From CAWDVK01 sp963805715 (GTDB lineage Bacteria > Actinomycetota > Actinomycetes > Streptosporangiales > Streptosporangiaceae): a stretch of 64,000 nt of DNA. This document shows, in pieces, positions 47,291 to 56,096 of the stretch. The translations under genes and the position numbers were made by a program. The notes beneath the pieces are model-generated. The model saw only the letters and a list, made by a program, of their open reading frames with translations. It was not told where the DNA came from and made no database searches. Each line of letters opens with the position of its first letter. Positions within the stretch are counted from its first letter, which is position 1. The stretch spans positions 124,001 through 188,000 of the forward strand of contig CAWDVK010000001.1 in NCBI GenBank assembly GCA_963805715.1, given 5' to 3'.

Positions 47291-47409
47291 AGATGGAGCA
47301 CGCGATCGCGGCCCCGGTCGCGGGCGTGCTCGCCGAGCTGCCGGTCACGGCCGGCCAGCAGGTTGAGGTGGGCACCGTGCTCGCCGTCGTGAAGTCCGAG
47401 GAGGACTGA
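47206..47409 (+). CDS. Acyl-CoA carboxylase alpha subunit, biotin carrier domain (other frame)
   Basis: The frame encodes a complete biotinyl domain with the biotinylated Lys in LLWLEAMKMEHAIAAPVAG and the terminal VEVGTVLAVVKSEED. Family-like residues GRSLLA precede the nominal ATG, showing it was joined to the carboxylase. No ribosome site is present. The stop overlaps the next gene (TGATG). As an independently translated carrier it could in principle work in trans, but a frameshifted single gene is likelier. Confidence 0.8.
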   Translation: MPGTIARLGASVGDAVAAGQPLLWLEAMKMEHAIAAPVAGVLAELPVTAGQQVEVGTVLAVVKSEED

Positions 47410-48566
47410 TGAGCTTTATCGAGAGCGACGAGCGGCGGGCGCTGCGCGCGGCGGTAGCCGACCTGGGCAAGCGGTACGGGTACGCGTACTTCATCGAGCG
47501 GGCCCGCAGCGGCGGGCACCTGACCGAGCTGTGGCGCGATGCCGGCAAGCTGGGCTTCCTCGGGGTGAACCTGCCTGAGCAGTACGGCGGCGGCGGAGCC
47601 GGCCTGTACGAGCTGGCGATCGTGCTGGAAGAGCTGTCCGCGGCCGGCGCGGGCCTGCTGATGATGGTGGTCTCGCCGGCGATCTGCGGCACCATCATCG
47701 CCAGGTTCGGCACGACCGAGCAGAAGGAGCGCTGGCTGCCGGGCCTGGCGAGCGGCGCACTGATCATGGCCTTCGGCATTACCGAGCCGGACGCCGGATC
47801 GAACTCCCACCGGCTCGCCACCGTTGCCCGGCGGGACGGCGATGACTGGGTGCTGTCCGGCCGGAAGATCTACATTTCCGGTGTCGACGAGGCGGATTAC
47901 GTGCTGATCGTGGGCCGGACCGCGGACGCGCGCACCGGCAAGCTGAAGCCGGCCCTGTTCGCCGTGCCGACGGACGCGCCCGGCTTCAGCTACCAGCGCA
48001 TCGAGATGGACCTGATCAGTCCCGACAGCCAGTTCCTGCTGTTCATCGACGACGTCCGGCTGCCCGCTGACGCGCTGGTCGGCGAGCAGGACGCCGCGCT
48101 CATGCAGCTGTTCGCCGGGCTCAACCCCGAGCGGATCATGGCCGCGGCGCTGTCGGTCGGCACCGGCCGGTACGCCCTGAGCCGGGCGGTCAGCTACGCC
48201 AGGGAGCGGATCGTGTGGGACGTGCCGATCGGGGCGCACCAGGGGATCGCGCACCCGCTCGCGCAGGTCAAGATCGAGCTGGAGCTGGCCAGGCTGATGA
48301 TGCAGAAGGCGGCCACCCTGTACGACGAGGGCGACGACGCGGGCGCGGGCGAGGCCGCGAACATGGCCAAGTACGCGGCCGCCGAAGCCAGCGTCCGGTC
48401 CGTCGACCAGGCGGTGCAGACGCTCGGCGGCAGCGGCCTGACCAGGGAGTACGGCGTGGCATCGCTGCTGGCCGTGGCCAGGACCAGTCGCATCGCGCCG
48501 GTCAGCCGCGAGATGGTGCTCAACTTCGTCGCGCAGAGCTCGCTCGGCCTGCAGAAGTCCTACTGA
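47409..48566 (+). CDS. Acyl-CoA dehydrogenase (AtuD/isovaleryl-CoA type)
   Basis: The 385-residue flavoprotein has the N-terminal helical domain (LGFLGVNLPEQYGGGGAGLY), the FAD-binding MAFGITEPDAGSNSHRLATV, the middle domain (WVLSGRKIYISGVDEADYVL) and the C-terminal signature (TLGGSGLTREYGVASLLAVA). The cofactor and CoA-binding motifs are intact. In this operon it would introduce the double bond into a branched or terpenoid acyl-CoA before carboxylation. Confidence 0.9.
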   Translation: MSFIESDERRALRAAVADLGKRYGYAYFIERARSGGHLTELWRDAGKLGFLGVNLPEQYGGGGAGLYELAIVLEELSAAGAGLLMMVVSPAICGTIIARFGTTEQKERWLPGLASGALIMAFGITEPDAGSNSHRLATVARRDGDDWVLSGRKIYISGVDEADYVLIVGRTADARTGKLKPALFAVPTDAPGFSYQRIEMDLISPDSQFLLFIDDVRLPADALVGEQDAALMQLFAGLNPERIMAAALSVGTGRYALSRAVSYARERIVWDVPIGAHQGIAHPLAQVKIELELARLMMQKAATLYDEGDDAGAGEAANMAKYAAAEASVRSVDQAVQTLGGSGLTREYGVASLLAVARTSRIAPVSREMVLNFVAQSSLGLQKSY

Positions 48567-48607
48567 CCGCCACGACACGGCTACTACCAGACCAGGGGCA
48601 GGCTGGC

Positions 48608-49366
48608 GTGACCGAACAGCTCATCCAGTACTCGGCGGACCGGGGCATCGCCCGGCTGGCGCTCGACTCGCCGCACAACCGCAATGCCCTCTCGGCCGCG
48701 CTGCTGGCGCAGCTGGCGCAGGCGCTGGCCACGGCGGCCGCCGATGACGAGGTCCGCGCGGTCGAGCTGACCCACACCGGAACCACCTTCTGCGCCGGTG
48801 CTGACCTGACCGAGGCGCGCGAGGGCGGGATGCAGGCGGGCACGAGCAGGGTTCTTGACCTGCTCCGGGAGATCATCGCCATGCCCAAGCCAGTCGTGGC
48901 CAGCATCGACGGCCACGTGCGGGCGGGCGGCATGGGCCTGGTCGGCGCGTGTGACATCGCGATCGCGGGCCCCGCCTCGACGTTCGCGTTCTCCGAGGTC
49001 CGGCTCGGGCTCGCGCCCGCGATGATCTCGCTGACCACCCTGCCCCGGCTGACGGCGCGGGCGGCCGGGCGCTACTACCTCACCGGGGAGACCTTCGACG
49101 CGGCCGCCGCGGCCCGGATCGGGCTGATCACCGAGGCCGTCGATGACGTCGATGCGGGCACGCTCGCCGTGCTCGACGCGCTGCGCTCCGCCTCTCCGCA
49201 GGGACTGCGCGAGACCAAGCCGCTGCTGACCGCGGGGCTGCTCAGCGCCTTCGATGCCAGCAGCGACGCGCTCGCCGCGCAGTCGGCCCGGCTGTTCGCC
49301 TCCGAGGAGGCGCGCGAGGGCATGCAGGCCTTCCTGGCCAGGCGGCCGCCGCGGTGGGCGGTGTGA
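48608..49366 (+). CDS. Enoyl-CoA hydratase/isomerase (AtuE-like)
   Basis: A 252-residue crotonase. The GTG at 48608 begins TEQLIQYSADRGIARLALDS. The oxyanion-hole motifs TFCAGADLTEAREGG and GHVRAGGMGLVGACDIAIAG are present, and the catalytic region AFSEVRLGLAPAMISL holds one of the two usual Glu residues. It would hydrate the carboxylated enoyl-CoA. Coding in the same frame up to 48215 is a shadow of the dehydrogenase gene. The stop overlaps the TetR start by 4 nt. Confidence 0.88.
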   Translation: MTEQLIQYSADRGIARLALDSPHNRNALSAALLAQLAQALATAAADDEVRAVELTHTGTTFCAGADLTEAREGGMQAGTSRVLDLLREIIAMPKPVVASIDGHVRAGGMGLVGACDIAIAGPASTFAFSEVRLGLAPAMISLTTLPRLTARAAGRYYLTGETFDAAAAARIGLITEAVDDVDAGTLAVLDALRSASPQGLRETKPLLTAGLLSAFDASSDALAAQSARLFASEEAREGMQAFLARRPPRWAV

Positions 49367-50016
49367 CCGCGATGCGGGCACCGCTGAAGTCACCGCATTC
49401 GCCGCCGGGACGGGCCGAGCTGCGGGAGCCGCGCCAGGACCGGAGCCGGGCCACCCGCGCGCGGCTGCTCGAATCGGCGGTTACCTGCCTGTCCGAGCTG
49501 GGCTGGGCCGGGGCCACCGTGGCCGTCGTGGCCGAGCGCGCCGGCGTGTCCAGGGGCGCGACCCAGCACTACTTTCCCACCAGGGAGGATCTGTTCACTG
49601 CCGCCCTGGAGTACATGGCTGAGGTGCGGCTGGCCGAGATCCGCGACGAGGCGGCCAGGATCCCGGCCGGCGGAGCCAGCCGGACGAAGAACGTCGTCAG
49701 CCTGCTGGTCCGGCTGTACACCGGACCGCTGTTCAGGGCCGCGCTGCAGGTGTGGGCGGCGGCGGCCACCAGCCCTGGCCTGCGCGATCTGGTGCTCCCG
49801 CTGGAGACCAGGTTCGGGCGCGAGGCGCACCGCGCGGCGATCGAGCTGCTGGACGCCGACGAATCGGTGCCCGGCGTGCACGAGGCCGTGCAGGCGACCC
49901 TGGACCTGGCCCGTGGCCTCGGCCTGGCTGACACGCTCGCCGACGACTCCCGGCGGCGGGAGCGCGTCGTCGCCCACTGGGCCGGCCTGCTCGACTCCGC
50001 CATCGCGCGGCGCTGA
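49363..50016 (+). CDS. TetR family regulator of the Atu-type operon
   Basis: The GTG at 49363 overlaps the previous stop (GTGA). The N-terminal HTH is typical (RARLLESAVTCLSELGWAGA, then TVAVVAERAGVSRGATQHYF). The C-terminal ligand domain (about residues 75-215) is all helical. Being last in the operon, it probably represses the operon promoter upstream of atuA and is released by an acyl-CoA intermediate; that is inferred from position. Confidence 0.85.
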   Translation: MTAMRAPLKSPHSPPGRAELREPRQDRSRATRARLLESAVTCLSELGWAGATVAVVAERAGVSRGATQHYFPTREDLFTAALEYMAEVRLAEIRDEAARIPAGGASRTKNVVSLLVRLYTGPLFRAALQVWAAAATSPGLRDLVLPLETRFGREAHRAAIELLDADESVPGVHEAVQATLDLARGLGLADTLADDSRRRERVVAHWAGLLDSAIARR

Positions 50017-50098
50017 CCGCGGCCAGGGCTGGTGCGGGAATTCGATCAGCGCGACGCTGCCCGGGCCCGGCGAAGTTCCTTGGTCCTAGGATGCCGGT

Positions 50099-50446
50099 GT
50101 GAGCGAATCTGGACCGACCGCCGTTGCGGTCACGACGGCCTTCGAGCTGCCGGGCATGACGATCGAGAAGGACCTCGGCGTCGTCTTCGGGCTCGTCGTG
50201 CGCAGCATGGGCATGGTCAAGTCGATGGGCGCCGGCTTTAAGGCGCTCCGGCAGGGCGAGGTGACCCAGTACACCGAGCTGCTGGAGGACAGTCGCCGGC
50301 ACGCGATGGATCGCATGATCGACAACGCCCGGCTGCTCGGCGCCAACGGCGTGGTGGCCATGCGCTTCGACTCCTCGGAACTTGGCCAGCAGCTGACTGA
50401 GATCGTGGCCTACGGCACGGCTGTCGTCGTCCGGCCGACTGGCTGA
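50099..50446 (+). CDS. YbjQ-family (UPF0145) protein
   Basis: The 115-residue protein starts at GTG 50099. The family region runs from LPGMTIEKDLGVVFGLVVRS to the end and includes ARLLGANGVVAMRFDSSEL. YbjQ proteins are pentameric and their role is unknown; some are linked to heavy metals. It is followed after 4 bp by the DUF1707 gene. Confidence 0.8.
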   Translation: MSESGPTAVAVTTAFELPGMTIEKDLGVVFGLVVRSMGMVKSMGAGFKALRQGEVTQYTELLEDSRRHAMDRMIDNARLLGANGVVAMRFDSSELGQQLTEIVAYGTAVVVRPTG

Positions 50447-50450
50447 GCTG

Positions 50451-50813
50451 GTGTCAGGTCCGCCGCGCGCCGTCGCTGGTGATGGTGACCGGGAGCGGCT
50501 CATCGGCCTGCTGCGCGAGCATTTCGCGCAGGGCCGGCTCGACGCCGGCGAGCTGGACCGGCGGGTGGGGATTGTCTTGTCCGCCGAGTTCACCGACCAG
50601 GCGGCCGCCGCCGTCGCCGACCTGCCGTCGCTGGCTACCCCGGGCTCACGCCGCAGGCTCCGCCGGCGCGGTTATGCCCAGGCGGCCAGGCCCGGGCCCG
50701 GCTGGGTGCCGACCCGGGAGCGATTTCGCGACCCGACCTCGAAGGTGATCATGCGCGTGTGGGTCGATCCGGCTGATCAGAGCCGCCACTACCTCCCCGA
50801 CGACGAGGCCTGA
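50451..50813 (+). CDS. DUF1707 SHOCT-like protein
   Basis: Residues 10-60 carry the DUF1707 motif (GDGDRERLIGLLREHFAQGR, LDAGELDRRVGIVLSAEF), usual in actinobacterial membrane-associated proteins. The rest is basic and has no membrane helix. Function is unknown. The last 65 bp overlap the 3' end of the convergent secreted-protein gene. Confidence 0.75.
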   Translation: MSGPPRAVAGDGDRERLIGLLREHFAQGRLDAGELDRRVGIVLSAEFTDQAAAAVADLPSLATPGSRRRLRRRGYAQAARPGPGWVPTRERFRDPTSKVIMRVWVDPADQSRHYLPDDEA

Positions 50814-52620
50814 GGGCACCTGGAGGTTGCCCTGGTCCGCGGAACCCGCGGTCGACCTGATGCAGCGGGATGGCCATGTCCGGTGTCCACGCCGGGAGGC
50901 CGAAGATGCGCTGTGCGGTCCGCAGCGGGACGTAATAGATGGCGCCGCCGGAAGCCAGGTGATCGGAGTTTCCCAGGAACTCGGCTGACCAGTCGGCGCT
51001 CACCGGGTCGGTGAAGGTCTTCGTGAAGTAACCGCTGGAGGTCGTCCTGACCTTGGCGATGTAATACCAGATCCTGCTGCCCTTGGGCTTCAGGATGATC
51101 AGCACCTGTTGCCTGGCGTAGTCGGCCCAGGAGCGCAGGTGCTGCTGCAGCCTGCCGCTCACGGTCAGCTTCCCGCCCGGTGCCACAGATCGCGGCGTAA
51201 CCGTGAGGGAGATGATCCTCGTTTCGTATTTCCAGGCATGTGCCGCGGCGCTGACTGTCTGCTCGAAGCTGCTGGTGCCTTTGTACTCCGCCCGGTAGTA
51301 GGCGCCGGACAGCCGGGCCAGGATCGTGTTCGAGGACGAGAAGTACTGATCGTCACTGCCGGTACACGATGCTGGCACGTCCTTGGCGGTGAAGGCGAGC
51401 GGAGCGAGGTTCGTCCACGGGCCGCCGGCGGTCCTGGCGTACTGAAGCTCGAACCCTGAGCCGGGCAGGCCGTAGCCGGACACCCCAACCTGCACGCAGC
51501 CGCTGGTGTCGATGTAACCGAACGGGGTCAGCGTGGCCGCGAAGGAACTGACCTTCATCGGCGCCGCGACGTGCACGGTGCCGGTGACGGTCGCGGACTG
51601 ATCGAGCAGCGGAGTGGCCGGCACCTGAACTGACCACGGGACGCTGTCGGTGCCCGGGCTGAAGTTGCTGATGGTGTAGGTGAAGGAACCGGTGGAACCG
51701 GTCGTGAGGACAGGGACAGCATCGGTGCCGACGGTGACCTGAACGGTACTCCGGGCGGGCAGCGGCACGAGCTTGCCGCCGTCGTTGTAGCTGGCTGTCC
51801 CGGAGAAGGTCATGGTGCCCTGGTAGTCCAGGTCAGCCGGGGGAGAGGTGGTCATGCTGACCGCTGTCGCATCCTGCGACACGCTCACGGGCAGCGAGAC
51901 CGGTGCCGGATCGCTCGCCATGGCGGAGTCGGCGTTCACCACTACCTGGTAGCTGTCCGACGGGTTCAGGGTTGCCGTGCCTGAGTAGCTGCCGTCAGCG
52001 GCCGTCGTTCCGAGCGAGGCTGACGTGCTCGCCGTCAGATCATCGAGCGAGACCGGCTCGCCGGGGATGCCGGTGGGCGCCGTGCCGCCCGGAGCGACCC
52101 CCGTCAGGTTCCCGGATATCGTGGCGGTCTGGTCACCGTAGCTGATAGCCGTCGCGCTGGCCGTGACCGCAGGCGCTGTATAGACGAAGGCGAGTGTGGC
52201 GCCGCTAGCCGGAACTAGGCCGTTATCCGTATCAGCGGAGCTGTCCGTGGCGTCCACGGTCATCGTGTAGGTGCCCGGAGCCAGATCGCCGGGGGCCGTG
52301 CCCTCGATCATCGGGTTCTGCATGGTCACGGCCTGAACAGAGGTCGGGCCTGAGGCCGGGTAGGTCCAGTCAGTGACGGGCACGTCGTAGACGTCCGCAT
52401 TCGATGCGTTGTACAGGTGCACCGTCAGGCTGGTGATGTAGGCACTGTTGGCATCGTTCACGTCGACCGTCAGCAGAGCGGGGTTCCCGCCGGTCGGGCT
52501 GACCGAGGCGATGGTGATGTTGCCGTCATCCGCGCTGGCCGCGACTGGGAAGGCCACAGCCGCCAGCAGGGCGGCGGACACACTCAGCAGAGCGCCGGGC
52601 AGGAGGCAGCATCGCCGCAT
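50749..52620 (-). CDS. Secreted multi-domain protein with bacterial Ig-like repeats
   Basis: The ATG at 52620 starts MRRCCLLPGALLSVSAALLA, a signal peptide ending near PVAASADDG. The remaining 590 residues are mostly beta-rich Ser/Thr/Gly modules of about 90-100 residues (for example AVTASATAISYGDQTATISG, LGTTAADGSYSGTATLNPSD, VTPRSVAPGGKLTVSGRLQQ). They look like Ig/Big_3-type folds seen in cell-surface or adhesin-like proteins. No catalytic domain or sortase motif is seen. The last 30 residues are basic and low-complexity and overlap the DUF1707 gene, suggesting the natural stop was lost. Confidence 0.7.
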   Translation of the reverse strand: MRRCCLLPGALLSVSAALLAAVAFPVAASADDGNITIASVSPTGGNPALLTVDVNDANSAYITSLTVHLYNASNADVYDVPVTDWTYPASGPTSVQAVTMQNPMIEGTAPGDLAPGTYTMTVDATDSSADTDNGLVPASGATLAFVYTAPAVTASATAISYGDQTATISGNLTGVAPGGTAPTGIPGEPVSLDDLTASTSASLGTTAADGSYSGTATLNPSDSYQVVVNADSAMASDPAPVSLPVSVSQDATAVSMTTSPPADLDYQGTMTFSGTASYNDGGKLVPLPARSTVQVTVGTDAVPVLTTGSTGSFTYTISNFSPGTDSVPWSVQVPATPLLDQSATVTGTVHVAAPMKVSSFAATLTPFGYIDTSGCVQVGVSGYGLPGSGFELQYARTAGGPWTNLAPLAFTAKDVPASCTGSDDQYFSSSNTILARLSGAYYRAEYKGTSSFEQTVSAAAHAWKYETRIISLTVTPRSVAPGGKLTVSGRLQQHLRSWADYARQQVLIILKPKGSRIWYYIAKVRTTSSGYFTKTFTDPVSADWSAEFLGNSDHLASGGAIYYVPLRTAQRIFGLPAWTPDMAIPLHQVDRGFRGPGQPPGALRPRRRGGSGGSDQPDRPTRA

Positions 52621-52754
52621 GGCGCCAGGCTGAGACACGTCCTCGCGCCTCCCTGGTGAAGTCGCCGGTGGTCCGTAAACGATAACTTTGGGCGCTCCGG
52701 TCAGGTAGGGGCCCCCGTTAGATCTATATAACAATTCGAACTAGGCTCAGCCGG

Positions 52755-53080
52755 ATGAGCGGTGAAGAGGATCTTAGCCCGCTGCGGGACCGCTGCACGA
52801 GGTTCTTGGCTGGTCACGGCCGGGTTACCGCGCAGGACCTGCTGGCGACGATCCCCGGCGACAGCTCGCTTGACCGCTACGGCAGCGGCGGTGTCGTCGC
52901 CGACCTCGAGACCAGGATCGCGCAACTGCTCGGCAAGCAGGCCGCCGTCTACCTGCCGAGCGGCACGATGGCGCAGCAGTGGGCGTGCAGCGGGTGGAGC
53001 TCTCGGTAGGCGACGCGACCTGCGCGCTGTCCGCCGCCGAGGTGGCGGACATGATCGCGGTGTTCACCCGGGCGGCATAG
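52755..53080 (+). pseudogene. L-threonine aldolase, central part deleted
   Basis: The N-terminal 75 residues match a threonine-aldolase/beta-eliminating lyase family (LLATIPGDSSLDRYGSGGVV, then LGKQAAVYLPSGTMAQQ). In another frame from about 52979 the sequence GVQRVELSVGDATCALSAAE, then VADMIAVF is its C-terminus, ending at TAG 53080. About 230-250 central residues, including the PLP lysine, are missing. A deletion joined the ends out of frame, so the product cannot be active. Confidence 0.7.
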
Positions 53081-53153
53081 CCAGGGCGCTAAGCGGCACC
53101 TGGCCGCTAGCCGGCGGGCACGCCGCCGCAGTGGCCGGTCGCGGGGCAGCCGG

Positions 53154-53600
53154 TCAGGCCCGGCGGGTGGCCAGGAACACCGGAATCTGCCGGTCGGTCT
53201 TCTCCTGGTACTCGGCGTAGGGCGGGTAAGCCTTGACGGCCCGCTCCCACCATCGGGCCCGTTCCTCGCCGCTCAGCTCGCGCACGTGCGCGTCGAACGG
53301 CTCAGGGCCGTCCTGGATCATCACCGCATCCGGATCGGCCTGCAGGTTGTAGTACCAGACCGGGTGCTCGGGAGCGCCGCCCTTCGAGGCGACCAGCGCG
53401 TACTCGCCGTCGTGCTCCACCCGCATGAGCGCCCACTTGCGGATCTTCCCGCTCTTGCTGCCCCGGCTGGTGACGATGATGACAGGCAGGCCGGTGTCGC
53501 CAAGAGTGTTCGCGCGCTGGCCGCCGGACGCCTCGTACTCCGCGACCTGATCGCGGACCCACTTAGCCGTACTCGGTACGTACTCGCCTTCCAGAGTCAT
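53154..53600 (-). CDS. Deazaflavin (F420)-dependent nitroreductase family (Ddn-like)
   Basis: The 148-residue protein has the Ddn fold signatures VIIVTSRGSKSGKIRKWALM, then VASKGGAPEHPVWYYNLQAD and ELSGEERARWWERAVKAYPP. Relatives reduce quinones or nitro compounds with F420H2. The ATG at 53600 begins MTLEGEYVPSTAKWVRDQVA. A second possible F420 protein is at 39065. Confidence 0.88.
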   Translation of the reverse strand: MTLEGEYVPSTAKWVRDQVAEYEASGGQRANTLGDTGLPVIIVTSRGSKSGKIRKWALMRVEHDGEYALVASKGGAPEHPVWYYNLQADPDAVMIQDGPEPFDAHVRELSGEERARWWERAVKAYPPYAEYQEKTDRQIPVFLATRRA

Positions 53601-54373
53601 GACTCAAAGCCTACGATCCGGCGAGGCCGCCCGGCCGCCGGCGCCGGCTCCCCCGCTGGCCAGAAACCGTCCGTCAGAGCCGCCAGAGCCCCAGCGCCAG
53701 GCCGGTGCAGATCCGCCCGGGCCCTCAATGGGCCGCTGATCGTGATGACCGGCGCGTCCTGACAGCTCAGGGACGCAGAGCCTGGTGATGGGTGCGAGCA
53801 CGCCCCTCGTGTCCCTTGGCAAACTCCGGCCTCATGGAGGGCTGAGTCCGCTAGCATGCCGACAGCTAGTAGCGTACGAACGCCCGCTGGCGGCGCAGGG
53901 TCTCGCCCTGACCACGCCCGGCTGACTGTACGAACTGGCTCTTAACCACATGCGCGGGCGCGCTGCGGCACCTGGATCGCCTGGGGGCAGGCGGCCTGCG
54001 AGACGGCGAGCTCCGGGGCAATTAGTCCCCCCGCAGAAACATGTCGCAGCCCGTTTCCTGACTTCGGCCACGATCTGGCCCTGGTCATTTCTGCGGGTCG
54101 CTGACTTGCGGGTTCGCTGTTGGTGCTCGCTGAAGTTGCGCACTAGGCGCGGGCCTAGGCTGGGCCGATATCGCCGTATCTTCGGACGGTGAGACCACGT
54201 CGGGCGCGACGGCCGTGCAGATCGTCCATTCGCCCTGGGCTCGCGGGATATGAGCACGTCGGGTCAGCTCATGACGAGGTGGAGGCCGCCGAGGCGCTCG
54301 GCATGTCCCGGCAGCCACCTACTGGAAGATCCGCGAACTCGGGGATCGTCGCCCCGGCGGGTGCTGACCAGGC
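53601..54373. other. Gene-poor region with a possible HTH remnant
   Basis: About 770 bp without an intact gene. From 53601 to about 54260 I see no convincing protein on either strand. A fragment resembling a Fis-type helix-turn-helix lies at about 54270-54365. The base composition is a little lower in GC than the flanks near 53850-54200. Confidence 0.4.
54270..54365 (+). pseudogene. Fis-type HTH fragment
   Basis: One frame reads DEVEAAEALGMSR and the next frame, after a one-base shift, reads ATYWKIRELGDRRP. Together this resembles the C-terminal Fis-type HTH of sigma-54 or GAF-Fis regulators (A-x-x-LG-x-SR-x-T-x-x-x-K-x-RE). No sensor or AAA+ domain is present upstream. The match is short and the reading of one decayed gene is tentative. 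Confidence 0.3.
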
Positions 54374-54661
54374 TCAGGTTCGGGCAGATGCGGAGCGAGC
54401 GACAGTGAGGTACCAGTAGCCACCCGCGAGGTTCAGCGTCCCAAGAACCAGGAAGAAGGCTGCCCATCCGTAGACGCGGTAGGAGAGGCACACGACGCCT
54501 GCGGCGGCCGCGACACTGCCACCGGCAATACGCCCGACCCCGAAGACGCGGAGGTGGCGGTACTCATATGGCACGATCAGGCGTTGCATGCCGGGTCGCG
54601 GGGGAGATGCCCACCACCCGCGCAGGCCTTTCGCGGCGGTGCTGTCGTTGGCTGCGTTCAT
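54374..54661 (-). CDS. Small two-helix membrane protein
   Basis: The 95-residue protein starts at ATG 54661 with GGAGG 7 nt upstream. A basic N-terminus (LIVPYEYRHLRVFGVGRIAG) precedes two hydrophobic segments (SVAAAAGVVCLSYRVYGWAA, then FFLVLGTLNLAGGYWYLTVA). Comparable small membrane proteins occur in Streptomyces with no known role. A recognisable promoter lies upstream at 54713-54743. Confidence 0.7.
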   Translation of the reverse strand: MNAANDSTAAKGLRGWWASPPRPGMQRLIVPYEYRHLRVFGVGRIAGGSVAAAAGVVCLSYRVYGWAAFFLVLGTLNLAGGYWYLTVARSASART

Positions 54662-54712
54662 CGGGATGCCTCCTGTGAGGCTGTGGTGTCGGCCACCCGA
54701 TCACCTGAAAAT

Positions 54713-54743
54713 ATGATATCACTTTGATACCCTTGCTTGTCAA
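54713..54743 (-). promoter_or_regulatory. Promoter of the small membrane gene
   Basis: On the minus strand TTGACA (54743-54738) is followed by TATCAT (54718-54713) after 19 bp, or by GATATC after 17 bp. The segment is AT-rich compared with its surroundings and leaves a leader of about 45 nt with a strong ribosome site. Confidence 0.5.
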
Positions 54744-55130
54744 CGGTGGCAGTCCCAACGGGCCGACTGGCGGACGGCGCGTCGGTCCGGGCGACCTACC
54801 CGGCGGCGATGCGCTCGTCCTCGCGGATCAGGTACACGCACGCGTTGATGAGCGCCCGCACAAAACGGCCATTGTGTCGAGGTGGCCGAGGCCCGAAGCC
54901 GGCCACCCGCTCGCGCTCAGCGCCCATCGCTACTCCCGGCGATCTCAGTCGCATCAGACGCCCCTGTTGCGGCCTACGATGCACCATGCCGGATCTGGCC
55001 CGGCGGCCGGCGCCGCGGAACTGCCATCGGCGGGCGATGGCGGGCTGGGCGCGACGCGCTGGCCGAGCGGGGCACGACGGCCGGAGGTGCGGCCATGGCG
55101 GAACGTGGCGCGATGTCGGGAGGTGACGCG
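54744..55130. other. Intergenic region, no clear gene
   Basis: This 387-bp stretch carries frames with no convincing similarity. One minus-strand frame (about 54876 down to 54796) ends FVRALINACVYLIREDERIA, which looks protein-like but has no plausible start. It may be a fragment of a lost gene. Confidence 0.3.
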
Positions 55131-55955
55131 ATGACCGAGCTGATCAGCAGCGCGGCGAATCCGCTGATCAAGCGCGCCCGCCTGCTGGCTGACCGCCGGC
55201 ACCGGCGGCGCGAGGGCGCCTTCGTCGTGCAGGGCATCCAGCCGGTCTCGCAGGCCGTGGCGGCCGGCGCCGACATCGAGGCCCTGATCGTCGCGCCTGA
55301 CCTGCTCCGTCAGCCCGCTGCCGCGGCCATGGTGCGGCAGCAGGAGGAGGGCGGAACCAGGGTGGCCAGGATCACCGGCGAGCTGTTCGGCCGCATGGCC
55401 GGCCGCGACGGCCCGACGGGCCTCGCGGCCATCGTCAGGGCCAGCCCGGCCGCGCTGGCGGATCTGCGCGTCGAGCCGGGCTCGCTGTTCGTCGCGCTGC
55501 ACGAGATCGGTAATCCCGGCAATCTCGGCACCATCATCCGGACGGCGGACGCGGCCGGCGCGGCGGGAGTGATCCTGGTCGGCCCGAGTACCGATCCCTA
55601 TGACCCGGCCGCGGTGAAGGCGAGCATGGGGGCGCTGTTCAGCGTGCCGGTCGCGCGCGCGGCCACGGCCGGTGAGCTGACGGAGTGGGCAGCCGCCCGT
55701 GGCGTCTGCATGGCCGTGACGTCCGCGCGCGGCTCGCGCCCGCTCTGGGCGGCGGAACTGCCGCTGCCGCTGGTGATCCTGCTCGGCAGCGAGGGGGCCG
55801 GCCTGCCCGAGGACCTGCTCAGCCAGGGTGAGCTGCAGCTGCGCATCCCGATGACGGGCACGGCCGAGTCGCTGAACCTGGCCGTGGCGGCCGGGATCCT
55901 GCTCTACGAGGTCCGGCGCAGGACCGGGATCCCGGCGACGCCGCAGTCCGGCTGA
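55131..55955 (+). CDS. TrmH/SpoU-type RNA 2'-O-methyltransferase
   Basis: The ATG at 55131 follows GGGAGG at 8 nt. An N-terminal substrate-binding domain (NPLIKRARLLADRRHRRREG, then AFVVQG) precedes the SPOUT fold with motif 1 HEIGNPGNLGTIIRTADAAG, motif 2 VILLGSEGAGLPEDL and motif 3 RIPMTGTAESLNLAVAAGIL. The trefoil-knot residues are conserved. It methylates ribose in tRNA or 23S rRNA; the target is not clear from sequence. The longer frame to 54882 is not needed. The stop lies in a 22-bp tandem repeat. Confidence 0.9.
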   Translation: MTELISSAANPLIKRARLLADRRHRRREGAFVVQGIQPVSQAVAAGADIEALIVAPDLLRQPAAAAMVRQQEEGGTRVARITGELFGRMAGRDGPTGLAAIVRASPAALADLRVEPGSLFVALHEIGNPGNLGTIIRTADAAGAAGVILVGPSTDPYDPAAVKASMGALFSVPVARAATAGELTEWAAARGVCMAVTSARGSRPLWAAELPLPLVILLGSEGAGLPEDLLSQGELQLRIPMTGTAESLNLAVAAGILLYEVRRRTGIPATPQSG

Positions 55956-55995
55956 TTCGCTGCCGCCGTCCGGCTGACTCGCTGCCGCCGTCCGG
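55946..55995. repeat. 22-bp tandem repeat spanning the methyltransferase stop
   Basis: GTCCGGCTGATTCGCTGCCG (unit 55946-55967) is repeated with one change at 55968-55989, followed by GTCCGG. The TGA stop at 55953-55955 lies in the first copy. Confidence 0.85.
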
Positions 55996-56096
55996 TCAGC
56001 CCCGGCCGGGCGCTCAGTGCGCACTGGACCGGGCTCGTCCCTTTCGTTCAGGATCAGGTCATACGCTCGGCTCGATGACGTGCGAAAGGTGGTGCG

